Origin: Firmicutes bacterium TM09-10
GTDB lineage: Bacteria > Bacillota > Clostridia > Lachnospirales > Lachnospiraceae
Assembly: GCA_003481005.1 (NCBI GenBank)
Contig: QUKC01000002.1
Coordinates: forward strand, 1-64,000
Direction: 5' to 3'
Length of the DNA: 64,000 bases
The position numbers and the translations under genes are program-made. The notes below the pieces were generated by a model. That model did no database searches and was not told the origin of the DNA. It saw nothing but the letters and a program-made list of their open reading frames with translations. Shown here in pieces: positions 8,875 to 17,723 of the stretch. The stretch's first letter is position 1. The number at the start of each line of letters is the position of its first letter.

Positions 8875-9090
8875 CTATAATTCAAGTGAATCTTCTGAAT
8901 CTATCCACATCTGTAAATTGCCATCGAGATATAATCTTGCATATTCTAAAGGCTCATCCACAGCCAATGAAGTAAGCGCACATTCTGATCCATATGTGGT
9001 TTTTAAATCTTTTTCAGCTCCCCAGCAATCAATGCGAAGCATATATCCAACACTTGTGTAAACATCAATACTATCGTGTTTTATGTTGTA
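8875..9090 (-). pseudogene. C-terminal fragment of an unidentified gene
   Basis: The minus strand is open from about 9090 to a TAG at 8875-8877. It has strongly protein-like content: GYMLRIDCWGAEKDLK, then LEYARLYLDGNLQMWIDSED. No start codon with a ribosome binding site precedes it; the only in-frame ATG is at 9042. I read this as the tail of a small phage- or element-type protein. It resembles short DUF proteins seen in conjugative elements, but I cannot name the family with certainty. Confidence 0.5.
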
Positions 9091-9401
9091 TTATGCATAA
9101 ATTGTTCTCATCGTATCTTATCTCTATTTTCTTTTAATAATCAGTTATAGAGTTAAATATCGAAAACATTTCAATCAGTTCACCATGTCGTTATTGTTAT
9201 ACTGTGTTATGAAATTTTCTTTCCCTTATTTTTTCCCATATTAAGATTCATGAAAGCTAATGGGAGAATATAACACAAAGGAAAGAGTAAGGGAAAGCTC
9301 ACTTGCTACAAACTTAGTATTTTCAAGGGTTTGCGAAGAATTTGATAATCAAATATAACAGTTATTAAATTTCCTAAAATAAGTGCAATATCAACTTGAA
9401 G
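9091..9401. other. AT-rich intergenic with an inverted repeat
   Basis: No gene is supported. A 10-bp inverted repeat (CTTTCCCTTA 9219-9228, TAAGGGAAAG 9288-9297) with further short complementary tracts (GTGTTAT/ATAACAC) could form a long imperfect stem downstream of the gene at 9402. Confidence 0.4.
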
Positions 9402-9920
9402 TTATAGTGCAATCTTTTTCCATTTTCTAATCTTGGTTCTAAAGGTTCCGAACGGAGCAACTGTATTAACATGTATGAATTTGTATACTTCCCAGACAGC
9501 TGTTTTAGTTGCTTCGTCAGCCCATTTTCTCATATGTGGTTTAAATAATTCTTCATCACTCAGAGAATCAATCATTGCATAAATAGAGTTGATATTCTCA
9601 TTCAATCTGTCTTTCAATTCTTGCAGTGACAGCTGAGCATATGTATCTGTGAACCATTGATATAATTCGCCAAGCTGATTCCACTTAAAATTATCCGAAG
9701 GAGTTTTGACAGGAATACCCTTTCTTTCGTCTGATTCCCATTTAATAACAAGAGTTGTCCAGCCAACCTGATAAGCAAGATTTTCTGCCGGAGTTCGATC
9801 GATCTCATCAATTCTCTTATCTTTTAAATGCTCCGGAATATCATTAAATTCTGAAATATATTTTGCAAAGCTTTTATTTATCTCGTTTTTAAGTTCGTCT
9901 TTATTCTCATATGTTCTCAA
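9402..9920 (-). CDS. ClbS/DfsB family four-helix bundle protein
   Basis: This 172-residue protein matches the ClbS/DfsB (DUF1706) family in its landmarks. These are an N-terminal MRTYENKDELKNEI, a DRTPAENLAYQVGWTTLVI helix, FKWNQLGELYQWF, and a C-terminal IHVNTVAPFGTFRTKIRKWK. Members are small cytosolic helical bundles; ClbS itself protects against colibactin as a cyclopropane hydrolase, while most relatives are uncharacterised. The length is typical. It follows a broken erythromycin-esterase-like gene on the same strand, so this may be a resistance-associated patch. The specific substrate is unknown. Confidence 0.85.
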   Translation of the reverse strand: MRTYENKDELKNEINKSFAKYISEFNDIPEHLKDKRIDEIDRTPAENLAYQVGWTTLVIKWESDERKGIPVKTPSDNFKWNQLGELYQWFTDTYAQLSLQELKDRLNENINSIYAMIDSLSDEELFKPHMRKWADEATKTAVWEVYKFIHVNTVAPFGTFRTKIRKWKKIAL

Positions 9921-9953
9921 TAGTCTATCTCCTCAGCTTCCGATTTTCCAGTT

Positions 9954-11168
9954 TCAAAAACAGGAAGTTTTGCATACGTTATTCTCTAATATTTTTGTAG
10001 GGTTCGCATCCGTTACAAATATCATACTATCATAAAGCTCCGCAGGAGGTTGAAACATTCGATAACTTGGAGGAAGAAGTCGCATAATGATTGAGTAGCT
10101 TTCTCCAAGTGTTCCCATATAGGTGTATTCAGAAGCCTGCCTACCCAGTTCAGAATTTTCCGGGACTTTAGTAAAATCCAACCAACAAATATCAAATCCC
10201 GCCAGTTTTGCCGCCTTTGCTAAAGGGTCATGGGAATAAAACACCTGAATTGTACGCTTTTCAGGCGAACGGGTCGGCATATTGCAATGGGTTTTATAAA
10301 AATCGGTACCAATGACATAGTAACCGTTTGCTGCGTCCTTGGAAAGAAGTTTACCCATCGAGTCAAAACTGCCCCATTTTGCGACATGGCTGTTGTGACC
10401 TGTCACAAAGATTTTTTCATGCCCATTTCGCTGCTCCTGCTGTAAAATCCACTGTACATTTTCTGCCATAAATTGATCTCTTAATGTAGCACCATCATCA
10501 TTTGTCAGAGTTTGAAGCTCGGAATGCTGCATTAAAATATCTACAAAGTGAATTGCATTTTCCGAACCGTTCTTGCTTTCCAATTCTTTCTTCACTTGTG
10601 TAAGGGTTTCAGTTCGAGTAGATAAATCGCATTCACTGCTCTAGTTTTCACCTTCCACAAGTTTCTGCAAGTTTGTTGTGTCCACTTCCAGTTCTTTGCA
10701 GGATTCTTTCAAAAACCTCATGCTGTAAGAAAGCCTCTGCATATCAAAACCGTAAAAGCGAAGGTCTTCGCCTTCCAATGCACTTTCATTGTACTGGCGC
10801 ATATAGGAGATAAGTTCTGCCATCTCTTCCGTTCTATAAATGGAAAATCCAATCGCTGCGGCTGCTTCCTGTGCTGTCCCCTCACCACCGTGTATATATC
10901 GGTTTACCTGCTCGCAACCGCCGTAGTCACCTTCAAGGGCAAACGCCCTAACACCATTATTTTTTACCATCAGCTTGAACACTTCCAGCTTCAACTGCTG
11001 AAATTCTGCATTTCCGTGAGTAGCTTCTCCCAATGCAATTATTTTTGCACTTTCAGGCACAGTTATATTTTCAACGGGTTCAGCATAAGCTAAAAACTCT
11101 TCTGAATTCACATTTTCTCCTGTGCCAAAACCTCCAAAACGCATAAATACAAGTGCCGCTAAAGCCAT
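9954..11168 (-). pseudogene. Erythromycin-esterase-like gene with an internal amber codon
   Basis: The first part carries LGEATHGNAEFQQLK, ALEGDYGG and LRFYGFDMQ, the signature segments of the erythromycin esterase family (PF05139). The second part carries VTGHNSHVAKWG with the downstream catalytic histidine region. Both halves are in the same frame and are separated by a single TAG just after VEGEN (about 10641). Readthrough would give about 400 residues, the usual length. The start is also doubtful: codons upstream of the ATG at 11168 extend a hydrophobic anchor (RYIVFGLLGV) but contain no start codon. This is probably a nonsense pseudogene, although amber suppression or sequence error is possible. 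Confidence 0.8.
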
Positions 11169-11283
11169 AACACCTAATAATCCAAAAACGATATATCTTA
11201 TCTTAAATCTTCTTGTCTTTTCTTCATATCTGATAGACCTTTCCTTTATAGTGAATCAGTTGTCTTACACCCGTTTTACACGC

Positions 11284-11643
11284 TTATTGTACTTCACGTA
11301 ATAGTTCTTCTGCCGTAGTGTTGAACAATTTTGCAAGTGTAAGCAGATTGGAAGTGCTTGGGTCAGATGCTCCGGTCTCCCATTTAGAGACAGCCTGCCT
11401 GCTTACGCCGATAGATTCTGCAACAAACTCCTGCGTCATCTTACACTCTTCACGATACTGCTTCAAAACCTCACCGAGAGATTTCTTGATGCTGGACTTT
11501 TCTTTTCTGACATTGCCTGATTTAACATATCTACTCAATGCTCTTATGAGGAAAATTCCCACAGTGATAAATGCCGCTATCACCGCCACCCCGATTAGCA
11601 GTACAATACCAAAAACAATAACTCCTAAAAAATCATATTTCAC
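11284..11643 (-). CDS. Membrane-anchored XRE-family transcriptional regulator
   Basis: This 119-residue protein has an N-terminal TM helix (residues about 7-34) and a C-terminal Cro/CI-type helix-turn-helix. The latter has LGEVLKQYREECKMTQEFVA, then SRQAVSKWETGASDP. The start is GTG at 11643, supported by AAAGGAGG 8 bases upstream. Small anchored XRE proteins are common in Clostridia, often beside the transporter or resistance gene they control. Here the neighbour downstream is the broken esterase-like gene. Imperfect repeats upstream (about 11660-11740) could be its operator. Confidence 0.85.
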   Translation of the reverse strand: MKYDFLGVIVFGIVLLIGVAVIAAFITVGIFLIRALSRYVKSGNVRKEKSSIKKSLGEVLKQYREECKMTQEFVAESIGVSRQAVSKWETGASDPSTSNLLTLAKLFNTTAEELLREVQ

Positions 11644-11831
11644 TTAATTACCTCCTTTCGTGACTTCATGATAGCGAAATTTCATGGTTGCTACCACCAA
11701 CTATCACGATATTTCTTTGGTTGCGAACGGTTGCGGAACTAAAATAACACTTTTTTATGTAAAAGGCATATATGTAAATTAATAAAACGACAGTCGAGTA
11801 GACTTACACCTCACAATGTAAGCCCCTCACA

Positions 11832-11864
11832 GAACCGTACGTGCGGCTTTCCCGCATACGGCTC
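11832..11864 (-). ncRNA. Group II intron domain V
   Basis: The minus strand reads GAGCCGTATGCGGG, AAAG, then CCGCACGTACGGTTC. This is the 33-34-nt catalytic hairpin of group II introns, with the AGC triad region and a GAAA-like tetraloop. Its position just after the reverse transcriptase stop is normal. Confidence 0.85.
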
Positions 11865-11885
11865 TTCATAATAATATTTACAGTT

Positions 11886-13184
11886 TCAAAACAAGCTGAC
11901 ATAAATCTTTGGCATTGCCAATGGATAATATTTCAGCATTTCAATGAATCCTTCTCTTGTATAACTCTTTCTGTCACTTCGTCTATTCAGCACCTTAAAC
12001 AGAAGTTCTCTCACTTGTTGTTTGTAGTTTGAAATCATTCTGCCATTAAAACTTATGCCATAGTACCTATAATGACCTATTAGTTTCAGATTTAGCATAC
12101 CCATTAGTTTCTTTAGCGGTTGATCTCTATTCGCATATAACCATACCTTGATGTCTCGAATTTTCTGTCTGAATTTCTTAGAGCTTGTCTTTGGCATTAT
12201 ATATGGCATGCCTTTGCGTGAACGCCCACAATAGAATGTGAATTCCAGAAAATCAAATGTTTGTAATCTGATACACTCACCGCTCTTTTGCTTTGCCCTT
12301 GCAATATAAGCACCGCTTTGTAAGAGACGACTTTTACTATCTTCTAATTGCAAACCGAACTTTTCCATTCGTTCTTTAAGAAGCTTGTAGTAATTCTCTG
12401 CTTCCCATTTGTATTGAAATCCTGCAACAAAATCATCTGCATATACAATTAGAAAGTTATCTCCCTTGCATTCTTTGGTAATAATAAACTTATACCATAG
12501 TGTCAATACATTGTGCATATATATGTTTGCTAGGATTAGACTTATGACATTGCCTTGAGCTGAACCTTCTTCATTCACCATAAGTTCACCATTATCCAGC
12601 ACTCCCACTTTAAGATACTTCTTGACAAGACCAATTATGTTGGGGTCTTTAATATAAAGTTTGAGAAACTTGATAATCCATTCATGCTTCATATGATCGA
12701 AGAATCCTTTGATGTCAGCATCCACAATATAGCAGATTTTCGTGTTGTTTAATCTCTTATACAGTTCTTTTATTGCGTTATGACATCCTCGATTTGGTCT
12801 GAATCCGTACATGCAGTTCAGAAATCTCGGTTCATAGATAGCTTCCAATATCTTCTTTAATGCTAATTGGACTATTTTGTCCTCATAGCACGCAATTCCT
12901 AATGGTCGAAGTTTTCCATTGCTTTTAAGGATATATACCCTAATTGATGGCTGTGGTTTGTATGATTTTCTTTTCAGTCTTTCTACCAAGTCATCTATGT
13001 TTTGCTCCAGATTTTTCTCATACTCTTTCTTAGTAATCTCATCAACACCGACTGCTTTGTTTCCGTCTAATTCTTTGTGACATTGCAAAAGCATTTCTTT
13101 ATTGATTAAATGATACAGCGATGTGAACTCTGGTCTCGGCGAATTTGCCGATATTTCTGCTATTCTTTCTAATTTCGTTTCCAT
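11886..13184 (-). CDS. ltrA: Group II intron reverse transcriptase/maturase
   Basis: This 432-residue protein helps the intron fold and splice and makes DNA from its RNA at new sites. Reverse transcriptase blocks include RPLGIACYEDKIVQ, FRPNRGCHNAI, DADIKGFFD and the catalytic YADD (about residue 239). A GIIM-type maturase region (KLIGHYRYYGI) lies near the end, and no HNH endonuclease follows. The usual QG-SP-LLANIYL block appears as QGNVISLILANIYMH, a proline-to-leucine change. The ATG at 13184 is chosen because GGAGG lies 5 bases upstream; a farther upstream frame extension has no site. Confidence 0.9.
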   Translation of the reverse strand: METKLERIAEISANSPRPEFTSLYHLINKEMLLQCHKELDGNKAVGVDEITKKEYEKNLEQNIDDLVERLKRKSYKPQPSIRVYILKSNGKLRPLGIACYEDKIVQLALKKILEAIYEPRFLNCMYGFRPNRGCHNAIKELYKRLNNTKICYIVDADIKGFFDHMKHEWIIKFLKLYIKDPNIIGLVKKYLKVGVLDNGELMVNEEGSAQGNVISLILANIYMHNVLTLWYKFIITKECKGDNFLIVYADDFVAGFQYKWEAENYYKLLKERMEKFGLQLEDSKSRLLQSGAYIARAKQKSGECIRLQTFDFLEFTFYCGRSRKGMPYIMPKTSSKKFRQKIRDIKVWLYANRDQPLKKLMGMLNLKLIGHYRYYGISFNGRMISNYKQQVRELLFKVLNRRSDRKSYTREGFIEMLKYYPLAMPKIYVSLF

Positions 13185-13786
13185 CAATACCTCCGTCCCT
13201 GAATACGGTTGATGTGTCCTCAGAAAGACCATTATTATGTAGCTCCCTTTCCTCCGTTGGCATTACCCAACTTCTTCAGTACTATGAAGCTATCCGACTG
13301 CCTACTGTTCTTTTGACATTCTCCTATTTTGCAGTTGTTTGCCATACTTGCAATGGCAAGAAACAATAGGCTCTCCCCAGTTGACTGAATAATCACAATG
13401 TAAAACATAAAGTGCTCTTTGACCCCGCAGAAGCAAACCATTTCTCACCAATTCGAATTGATTTGTATTGCTTTCCGTCGAAATTAGAACGTCAGCCTTC
13501 TAAATGTCAAAATTTCGAGGCTCAATCACACTCTCTATTTTCTCGCTGTCTACGCTTAGCAACTACCATTACTGACAGTCACCCAAGACTCGCTACTGGC
13601 GGTTGGTTAGACCTTACCAGACAGGCATTCCACCTGCCAGACTACTCGCCCTTATCTGGGCGCACAATCACAATTTGTTGAACTTTCTATACAATACCAT
13701 ATCTCTTTGGCTAATACAATAATTGCATCGCTCCCGCTTATTCTCATCAATTCTGCAACTAATGTATCGTGATCATATGCATATTG

Positions 13787-14555
13787 TCAGGCTGTCTGTT
13801 TACTTTTCTTTGCATGATACGCTTCACGTCTCATAGCCAGTGTTTTTTCATATCTTACTTTTGCAATAGGATCTCCGCTTAATGCATCGTCACGCATTTT
13901 CCGGTAACTCTTTACTGTAGCTCTTACCTGATACTGTTTACGCTCTGCAGGCTGGCTCTGTGCTTCCTGATCTCCGGCTTCTGATTTCTTTTCTGCGTAG
14001 ATTTCTTAGAAGATTTTCTCTCTCTTTCAGCAATCTCTTCCGCTCTGCGTGCTTCCTCTGACTGCAAGGCTTCCACTTCATCCTCACTGAGTGGAAGAAC
14101 AAAATTTCCAATGAAATTGAAATAAATATCCACTTGCTGAGTACGGTCTTTTGTTCTGCCACCCTCTGCTTCATGAATTACAACCTTTTCAATGAAATCA
14201 TTAAGCATAAGCTCTGTAATATTTGTTTGTTCCTCTGTTTTTGTGTAATCATCTACACTCGGTGTACCGTTGCAATACAGGTTAAATGCCATTCGCACCA
14301 CCTTCATACTGCCACTGGTCTGCCAGCCTTCATTCAGGCATTCCGTTTTTACACATCCCGTCTTAAAATCATAAATGCGGTCTGCATTTCTTCTGGTATC
14401 GTTGTTAATACCAATGCAATAGCAAAGTGCCTTGTGGTACACATCCTGATAGCGTACCTCTTTTAATTTCTCGTAGTAGAATTTCTCATGTGCATCGCTG
14501 ATAAAATTGATTGTCTGTTTCTTTTGTTTTCTGCCCCTAACGCGGTGTTGTTCAT
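13787..14555 (-). pseudogene. Chimeric remnant: DUF6075-like protein joined to a serine recombinase tail
   Basis: An ATG at 14555 with AAGGAGG opens a frame that stops early. A one-base frameshift near 14530 leads into FISDAHEKFYYEK, then VYHKALCYCIGINNDTRRN and KTECLNEGWQTSGSMKVVR, which I recognise as a DUF6075-like mobile-element protein. After PSVDDYTKTEEQTN the frame becomes ITELMLNDFIEKVVIHEAEG...VDIYFNFIG, the C-terminus of a large serine recombinase. A second frameshift near 13995 leads to a tail (SYRKMRDDALSGDPIAKV) ending at 13787. A deletion apparently fused two genes of one element. Confidence 0.75.
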
Positions 14556-14632
14556 AGTGAACCTCCTTATAGATATTAGAATAAAAAAAGGGAACAAACC
14601 CAAATAAAAGAGCTTATTCCCAAACATCAAAC

Positions 14633-14659
14633 AAGGGAAAGCAATAAATGCTTTCCCTT
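14633..14659. terminator. Hairpin, probable terminator
   Basis: AAGGGAAAGC and GCTTTCCCTT form perfect 10-bp arms around a 7-base loop. It lies just past a short coding remnant downstream of ppdK and could end that transcript. No long T run follows on either strand. Confidence 0.5.
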
Positions 14660-14667
14660 GCAGAACT

Positions 14668-14787
14668 TTATATATAGACTTTTACTTCAATATCTTTAAA
14701 TCTGTTCGCTTTTGTATACTCTGGACGTTCGGCCATAAATGTCTGCACATCTGCTCTCGTTACCGTTAAGTTGCAGAAATAAATATA
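14668..14787 (-). pseudogene. C-terminal fragment of a mobile-element protein
   Basis: The frame reads NLTVTRADVQTFMAERPEYTKANRFKDIEVKVYI to a stop at 14668. This resembles the tail of small conjugative-element proteins (the full stretch is longer than I quote in key form: TVTRADVQTF, then ANRFKDIEVKVYI). It begins 8 bases after the ppdK stop and has no start of its own. It marks the edge of a mobile remnant against core DNA. The family name is uncertain. Confidence 0.5.
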
Positions 14788-14794
14788 TTGTTGC

Positions 14795-17422
14795 CTAATT
14801 CCTCTTGTCCGCAATTGCTGCCTGTGCTGCAGCCAGTCTCGCGATCGGTACACGGAACGGAGAACAGGATACATAATCCATTCCAACCTTATGGCAGAAT
14901 GCAACAGAAGAGGGATCGCCGCCATGCTCACCACAGATACCGATCTTTAAGTTCGGACGCTGGGAACGACCTTTTGTGACTGCCATTTCGATCAGCTGTC
15001 CTACGCCGTTTTGGTCAAGCTTTGCAAAGGGATCAGATTCATAGATCTTACTCTTGTAATAATCCACCAGGAATTTTCCTGCGTCGTCACGGGAGAAGCC
15101 AAAGGTCATCTGAGTCAGATCATTTGTACCAAAGGAGAAAAATTCGGCTTCTTCTGCAATTTCGTTTGCCAGAAGTGCTGCTCTTGGAATTTCGATCATC
15201 GTTCCAATGTGATAAACCAGATTCGAATTTTTTTCTGCCTTAACCTTTTCAGCAGTTTCCACGATTACGTCCTTGACAAATTTCAGCTCCTTTTTATCGC
15301 CAACCAGCGGAACCATGATCTCCGGAACGATCTCAAAGCCCTTTTCTTTACTTACTTCAATCGCCGCTTCGATCACCGCTCTTGTCTGCATTCTTGCAAT
15401 TTCCGGATACGTAACGGACAGCCGGCAGCCTCTGTGACCCATCATCGGGTTGAACTCATGCAACTCACTGCAGGTGCTCTTTACTTCCTCAACAGAAAGA
15501 TTCATATCCTTTGCCAGTGCTTCGATATCCTTTTCGTCTGTCGGAACAAACTCATGCAGCGGCGGATCCAGGAAACGAATCGTAACAGGTTTCCCCTCCA
15601 TTACTTTATAAAGCGCCTTGAAATCGCCCTTCTGGAAGGGAATCAGCTCCTCCAGCGCCTTTTCCCGCTCTTCCACGGTTTTGGAAAGGATCATTTTACG
15701 GATCTTCGGAATCCGATCCGGTTCAAAGAACATGTGCTCTGTTCTGCAAAGTCCAATACCTTCTGCACCAAGACGAACCGCATTTGCCGCATCTGCAGGC
15801 GTATCTGCATTCGTGCGAACCCTCAATTTACGGAAGGAATCCGCCCAGCTCATGATCCTGCCGAAGTTGCCGCTGATGGAAGCCTCCTGGGTCTGGATAT
15901 CGCCGTCGTAAATCTTGCCGGTGGAGCCGTCCAGGGAAATATAATCCCCCTCATAATAGGTCTTGCCGCCTAATGTAAACTGCTTTTTCTTTTCATCGAT
16001 CACAATATCTCCGCAGCCGGAAATACATGCGGTTCCCATGCCTCTTGCCACAACTGCAGCATGGGATGTCATACCGCCGCGCACAGTCAGGATACCCTCT
16101 GCAGCATGCATCCCCTCGATATCCTCCGGAGAAGTTTCCAGACGCACTAAAATGACACGTTCGCCAGCCTCATGGGCTTCCTTCGCTTCCTCTGCAGTAA
16201 AATAGATCTTACCGGCAGCTGCGCCGGGAGATGCCGGAAGAGCCTGTCCCATCACAGTTCCTTTTTTCAGTGCATCCGGATCGAAAGCGGGATGCAGCAA
16301 CTGATCCAGAGATTTTGCTTCAATTCTGCTGACAGCTTCCTGGGGCGTGATCATACCTTCATCCACAAGGTCGCATGCAATCTGCAGAGCCGCCTGCGCC
16401 GTGCGCTTACCATTTCTGGTCTGTAAGAAATACAGCTTTCCGTCCTCGATGGTAAATTCCATATCCTGCATATCACGGTAATGCTCTTCCAGACGGTTTG
16501 CAATTTTCAAAAATTCCTCATAGCATTCCGGCAGGTCTTCTTCCAGTCGGGTAATGGGCTGCGGCGTACGGATTCCTGCAACAACGTCCTCACCCTGTGC
16601 GTTGATCAGATATTCGCCATAAATGCCCTTTGCTCCGGTGGAGGGGTTTCTCGTAAAGGCAACGCCTGTACCGGAGGTATTGCCCATATTTCCGAATACC
16701 ATCGACTGTACATTGACTGCAGTTCCCCAGTCCCCCGGAATGTCATTCATTCTTCTGTATACGATAGCTCTTTCATTATCCCACGAACGGAATACCGCCT
16801 TTACCGCTTCCATCAGCTGAACCCGCGGCTCCTGCGGAAATTCTTCGCCCATTTTTTCCTTATAGATCTCTTTAAAACGCCGGATCACCTCTTTTAGATC
16901 CTCCGCCGTCAGCTCCGTATCAAAATGAACTTTCCGATCTTCTTTTATTTCATCAATGACCCGCTCAAATAACGATTTGGGAACTTCCATGACAACATCT
17001 GAGAACATCTGAATAAAGCGTCTGTAAGAATCATAGGCAAATCTCGGATTGCCTGTCCGTTTGGCAAAGCCTTCGACCGAAATATCGGTCAAGCCCAGAT
17101 TCAGGATCGTATCCATCATACCGGGCATCGAAGCTCTCGCTCCGCTTCGTACCGACACAAGCAGCGGATTCTCGGTATCTCCGAACTTCTTTCCGAGCCT
17201 TTCCTCCAAAAGTGCCAGTGCATCAAAAATCTGTGTCTGAATTTCTTCAGAAATTGACCTGCCATGGTTATAGTAGTCTGTGCAGGCCTCTGTCGTCACG
17301 GTAAAGCCGGGCGGAATCGGAAGCCCGAGATTCGTCATCTCTGCAAGGTTCGCACCTTTTCCACCCAGGAGGTTGCGCATATCCGCATTTCCCTCCCTGA
17401 ATAAATACACCCATTTCGCCAT
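14795..17422 (-). CDS. ppdK: Pyruvate, phosphate dikinase
   Basis: This 875-residue cytosolic enzyme interconverts pyruvate, ATP and phosphate with PEP, AMP and pyrophosphate, and is a hallmark of PPi-linked glycolysis in Clostridia. The N-terminal nucleotide-binding domain opens with LLGGKGANLAEM. The swivelling phosphohistidine domain carries GGMTSHAAVVARGMG with the catalytic His. The C-terminal PEP-binding barrel includes GLCRTEHMFF, MGHRGCRL and FGTNDLTQMTFG. The ATG at 17422 (MAKWVYLF) has AGGGGGA 8 bases upstream and beats an upstream in-frame start. A sigma-A-type promoter lies at 17494-17523. Confidence 0.97.
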   Translation of the reverse strand: MAKWVYLFREGNADMRNLLGGKGANLAEMTNLGLPIPPGFTVTTEACTDYYNHGRSISEEIQTQIFDALALLEERLGKKFGDTENPLLVSVRSGARASMPGMMDTILNLGLTDISVEGFAKRTGNPRFAYDSYRRFIQMFSDVVMEVPKSLFERVIDEIKEDRKVHFDTELTAEDLKEVIRRFKEIYKEKMGEEFPQEPRVQLMEAVKAVFRSWDNERAIVYRRMNDIPGDWGTAVNVQSMVFGNMGNTSGTGVAFTRNPSTGAKGIYGEYLINAQGEDVVAGIRTPQPITRLEEDLPECYEEFLKIANRLEEHYRDMQDMEFTIEDGKLYFLQTRNGKRTAQAALQIACDLVDEGMITPQEAVSRIEAKSLDQLLHPAFDPDALKKGTVMGQALPASPGAAAGKIYFTAEEAKEAHEAGERVILVRLETSPEDIEGMHAAEGILTVRGGMTSHAAVVARGMGTACISGCGDIVIDEKKKQFTLGGKTYYEGDYISLDGSTGKIYDGDIQTQEASISGNFGRIMSWADSFRKLRVRTNADTPADAANAVRLGAEGIGLCRTEHMFFEPDRIPKIRKMILSKTVEEREKALEELIPFQKGDFKALYKVMEGKPVTIRFLDPPLHEFVPTDEKDIEALAKDMNLSVEEVKSTCSELHEFNPMMGHRGCRLSVTYPEIARMQTRAVIEAAIEVSKEKGFEIVPEIMVPLVGDKKELKFVKDVIVETAEKVKAEKNSNLVYHIGTMIEIPRAALLANEIAEEAEFFSFGTNDLTQMTFGFSRDDAGKFLVDYYKSKIYESDPFAKLDQNGVGQLIEMAVTKGRSQRPNLKIGICGEHGGDPSSVAFCHKVGMDYVSCSPFRVPIARLAAAQAAIADKRN

Positions 17423-17493
17423 TGTAATGGTCCCCCTTTGGTCTGTATTTACAGTCATTTAGCATTATGCCGGACTGTTTTTCTCATAAAATC

Positions 17494-17523
17494 ATTCTAT
17501 CACATTAAAATATGCAAAGTCAA
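17494..17523 (-). promoter_or_regulatory. Promoter for ppdK
   Basis: The minus strand has TTGACT (17523-17518), an 18-base spacer and TAGAAT (17499-17494), about 70 bases before the ppdK start. The region 17423-17723 holds otherwise only this promoter and the glyS terminator. Confidence 0.7.
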
Positions 17524-17608
17524 ACAATATATTCGTTTTTTATTTGTGCAGTTTTTAGCTTTCCTGTCAAATTATGTCGCAGAATAAATAAAATCTTTCA
17601 CAAACAGC

Positions 17609-17658
17609 AAAAAATCCGCCTTCTCCATGTGGAATCCACAGGGAAAAGACGGATTTTT
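17609..17658 (-). terminator. Rho-independent terminator after glyS
   Basis: AAAAAATCCGcCTTCTCC pairs with GGgAAAAGaCGGATTTTT around an inner palindrome (TGTGGAATCCACA). The minus-strand copy ends in a T run, which suits glyS. Confidence 0.75.
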
Positions 17659-17723
17659 CTAATTCACAGAATGAAGTGCCCGCAAAACACCCACTCGATG
17701 ATACACAGTTAGCTTAAAATTTC

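Larger units (their letters stand above)
11793..13665 (-). mobile_element. Group II intron with intron-encoded protein
   Basis: On the minus strand the element starts GTGCGCCC at 13665, a canonical 5' end. It has about 480 bases of structured RNA before the reverse transcriptase, and domain V lies at 11832-11864. Domain VI follows, ending near ...CTACTCGAC at 11793. The boundaries are inferred from these consensus ends. The flanking DNA belongs to a decayed conjugative-element remnant, and no intact gene is rebuilt by removing the intron. Confidence 0.85.

Noticed and set aside
8726..9061. Plus-strand 111-residue frame
   Set aside because: The opposite strand has much better coding content in the same place, and no ribosome binding site supports the plus frame.
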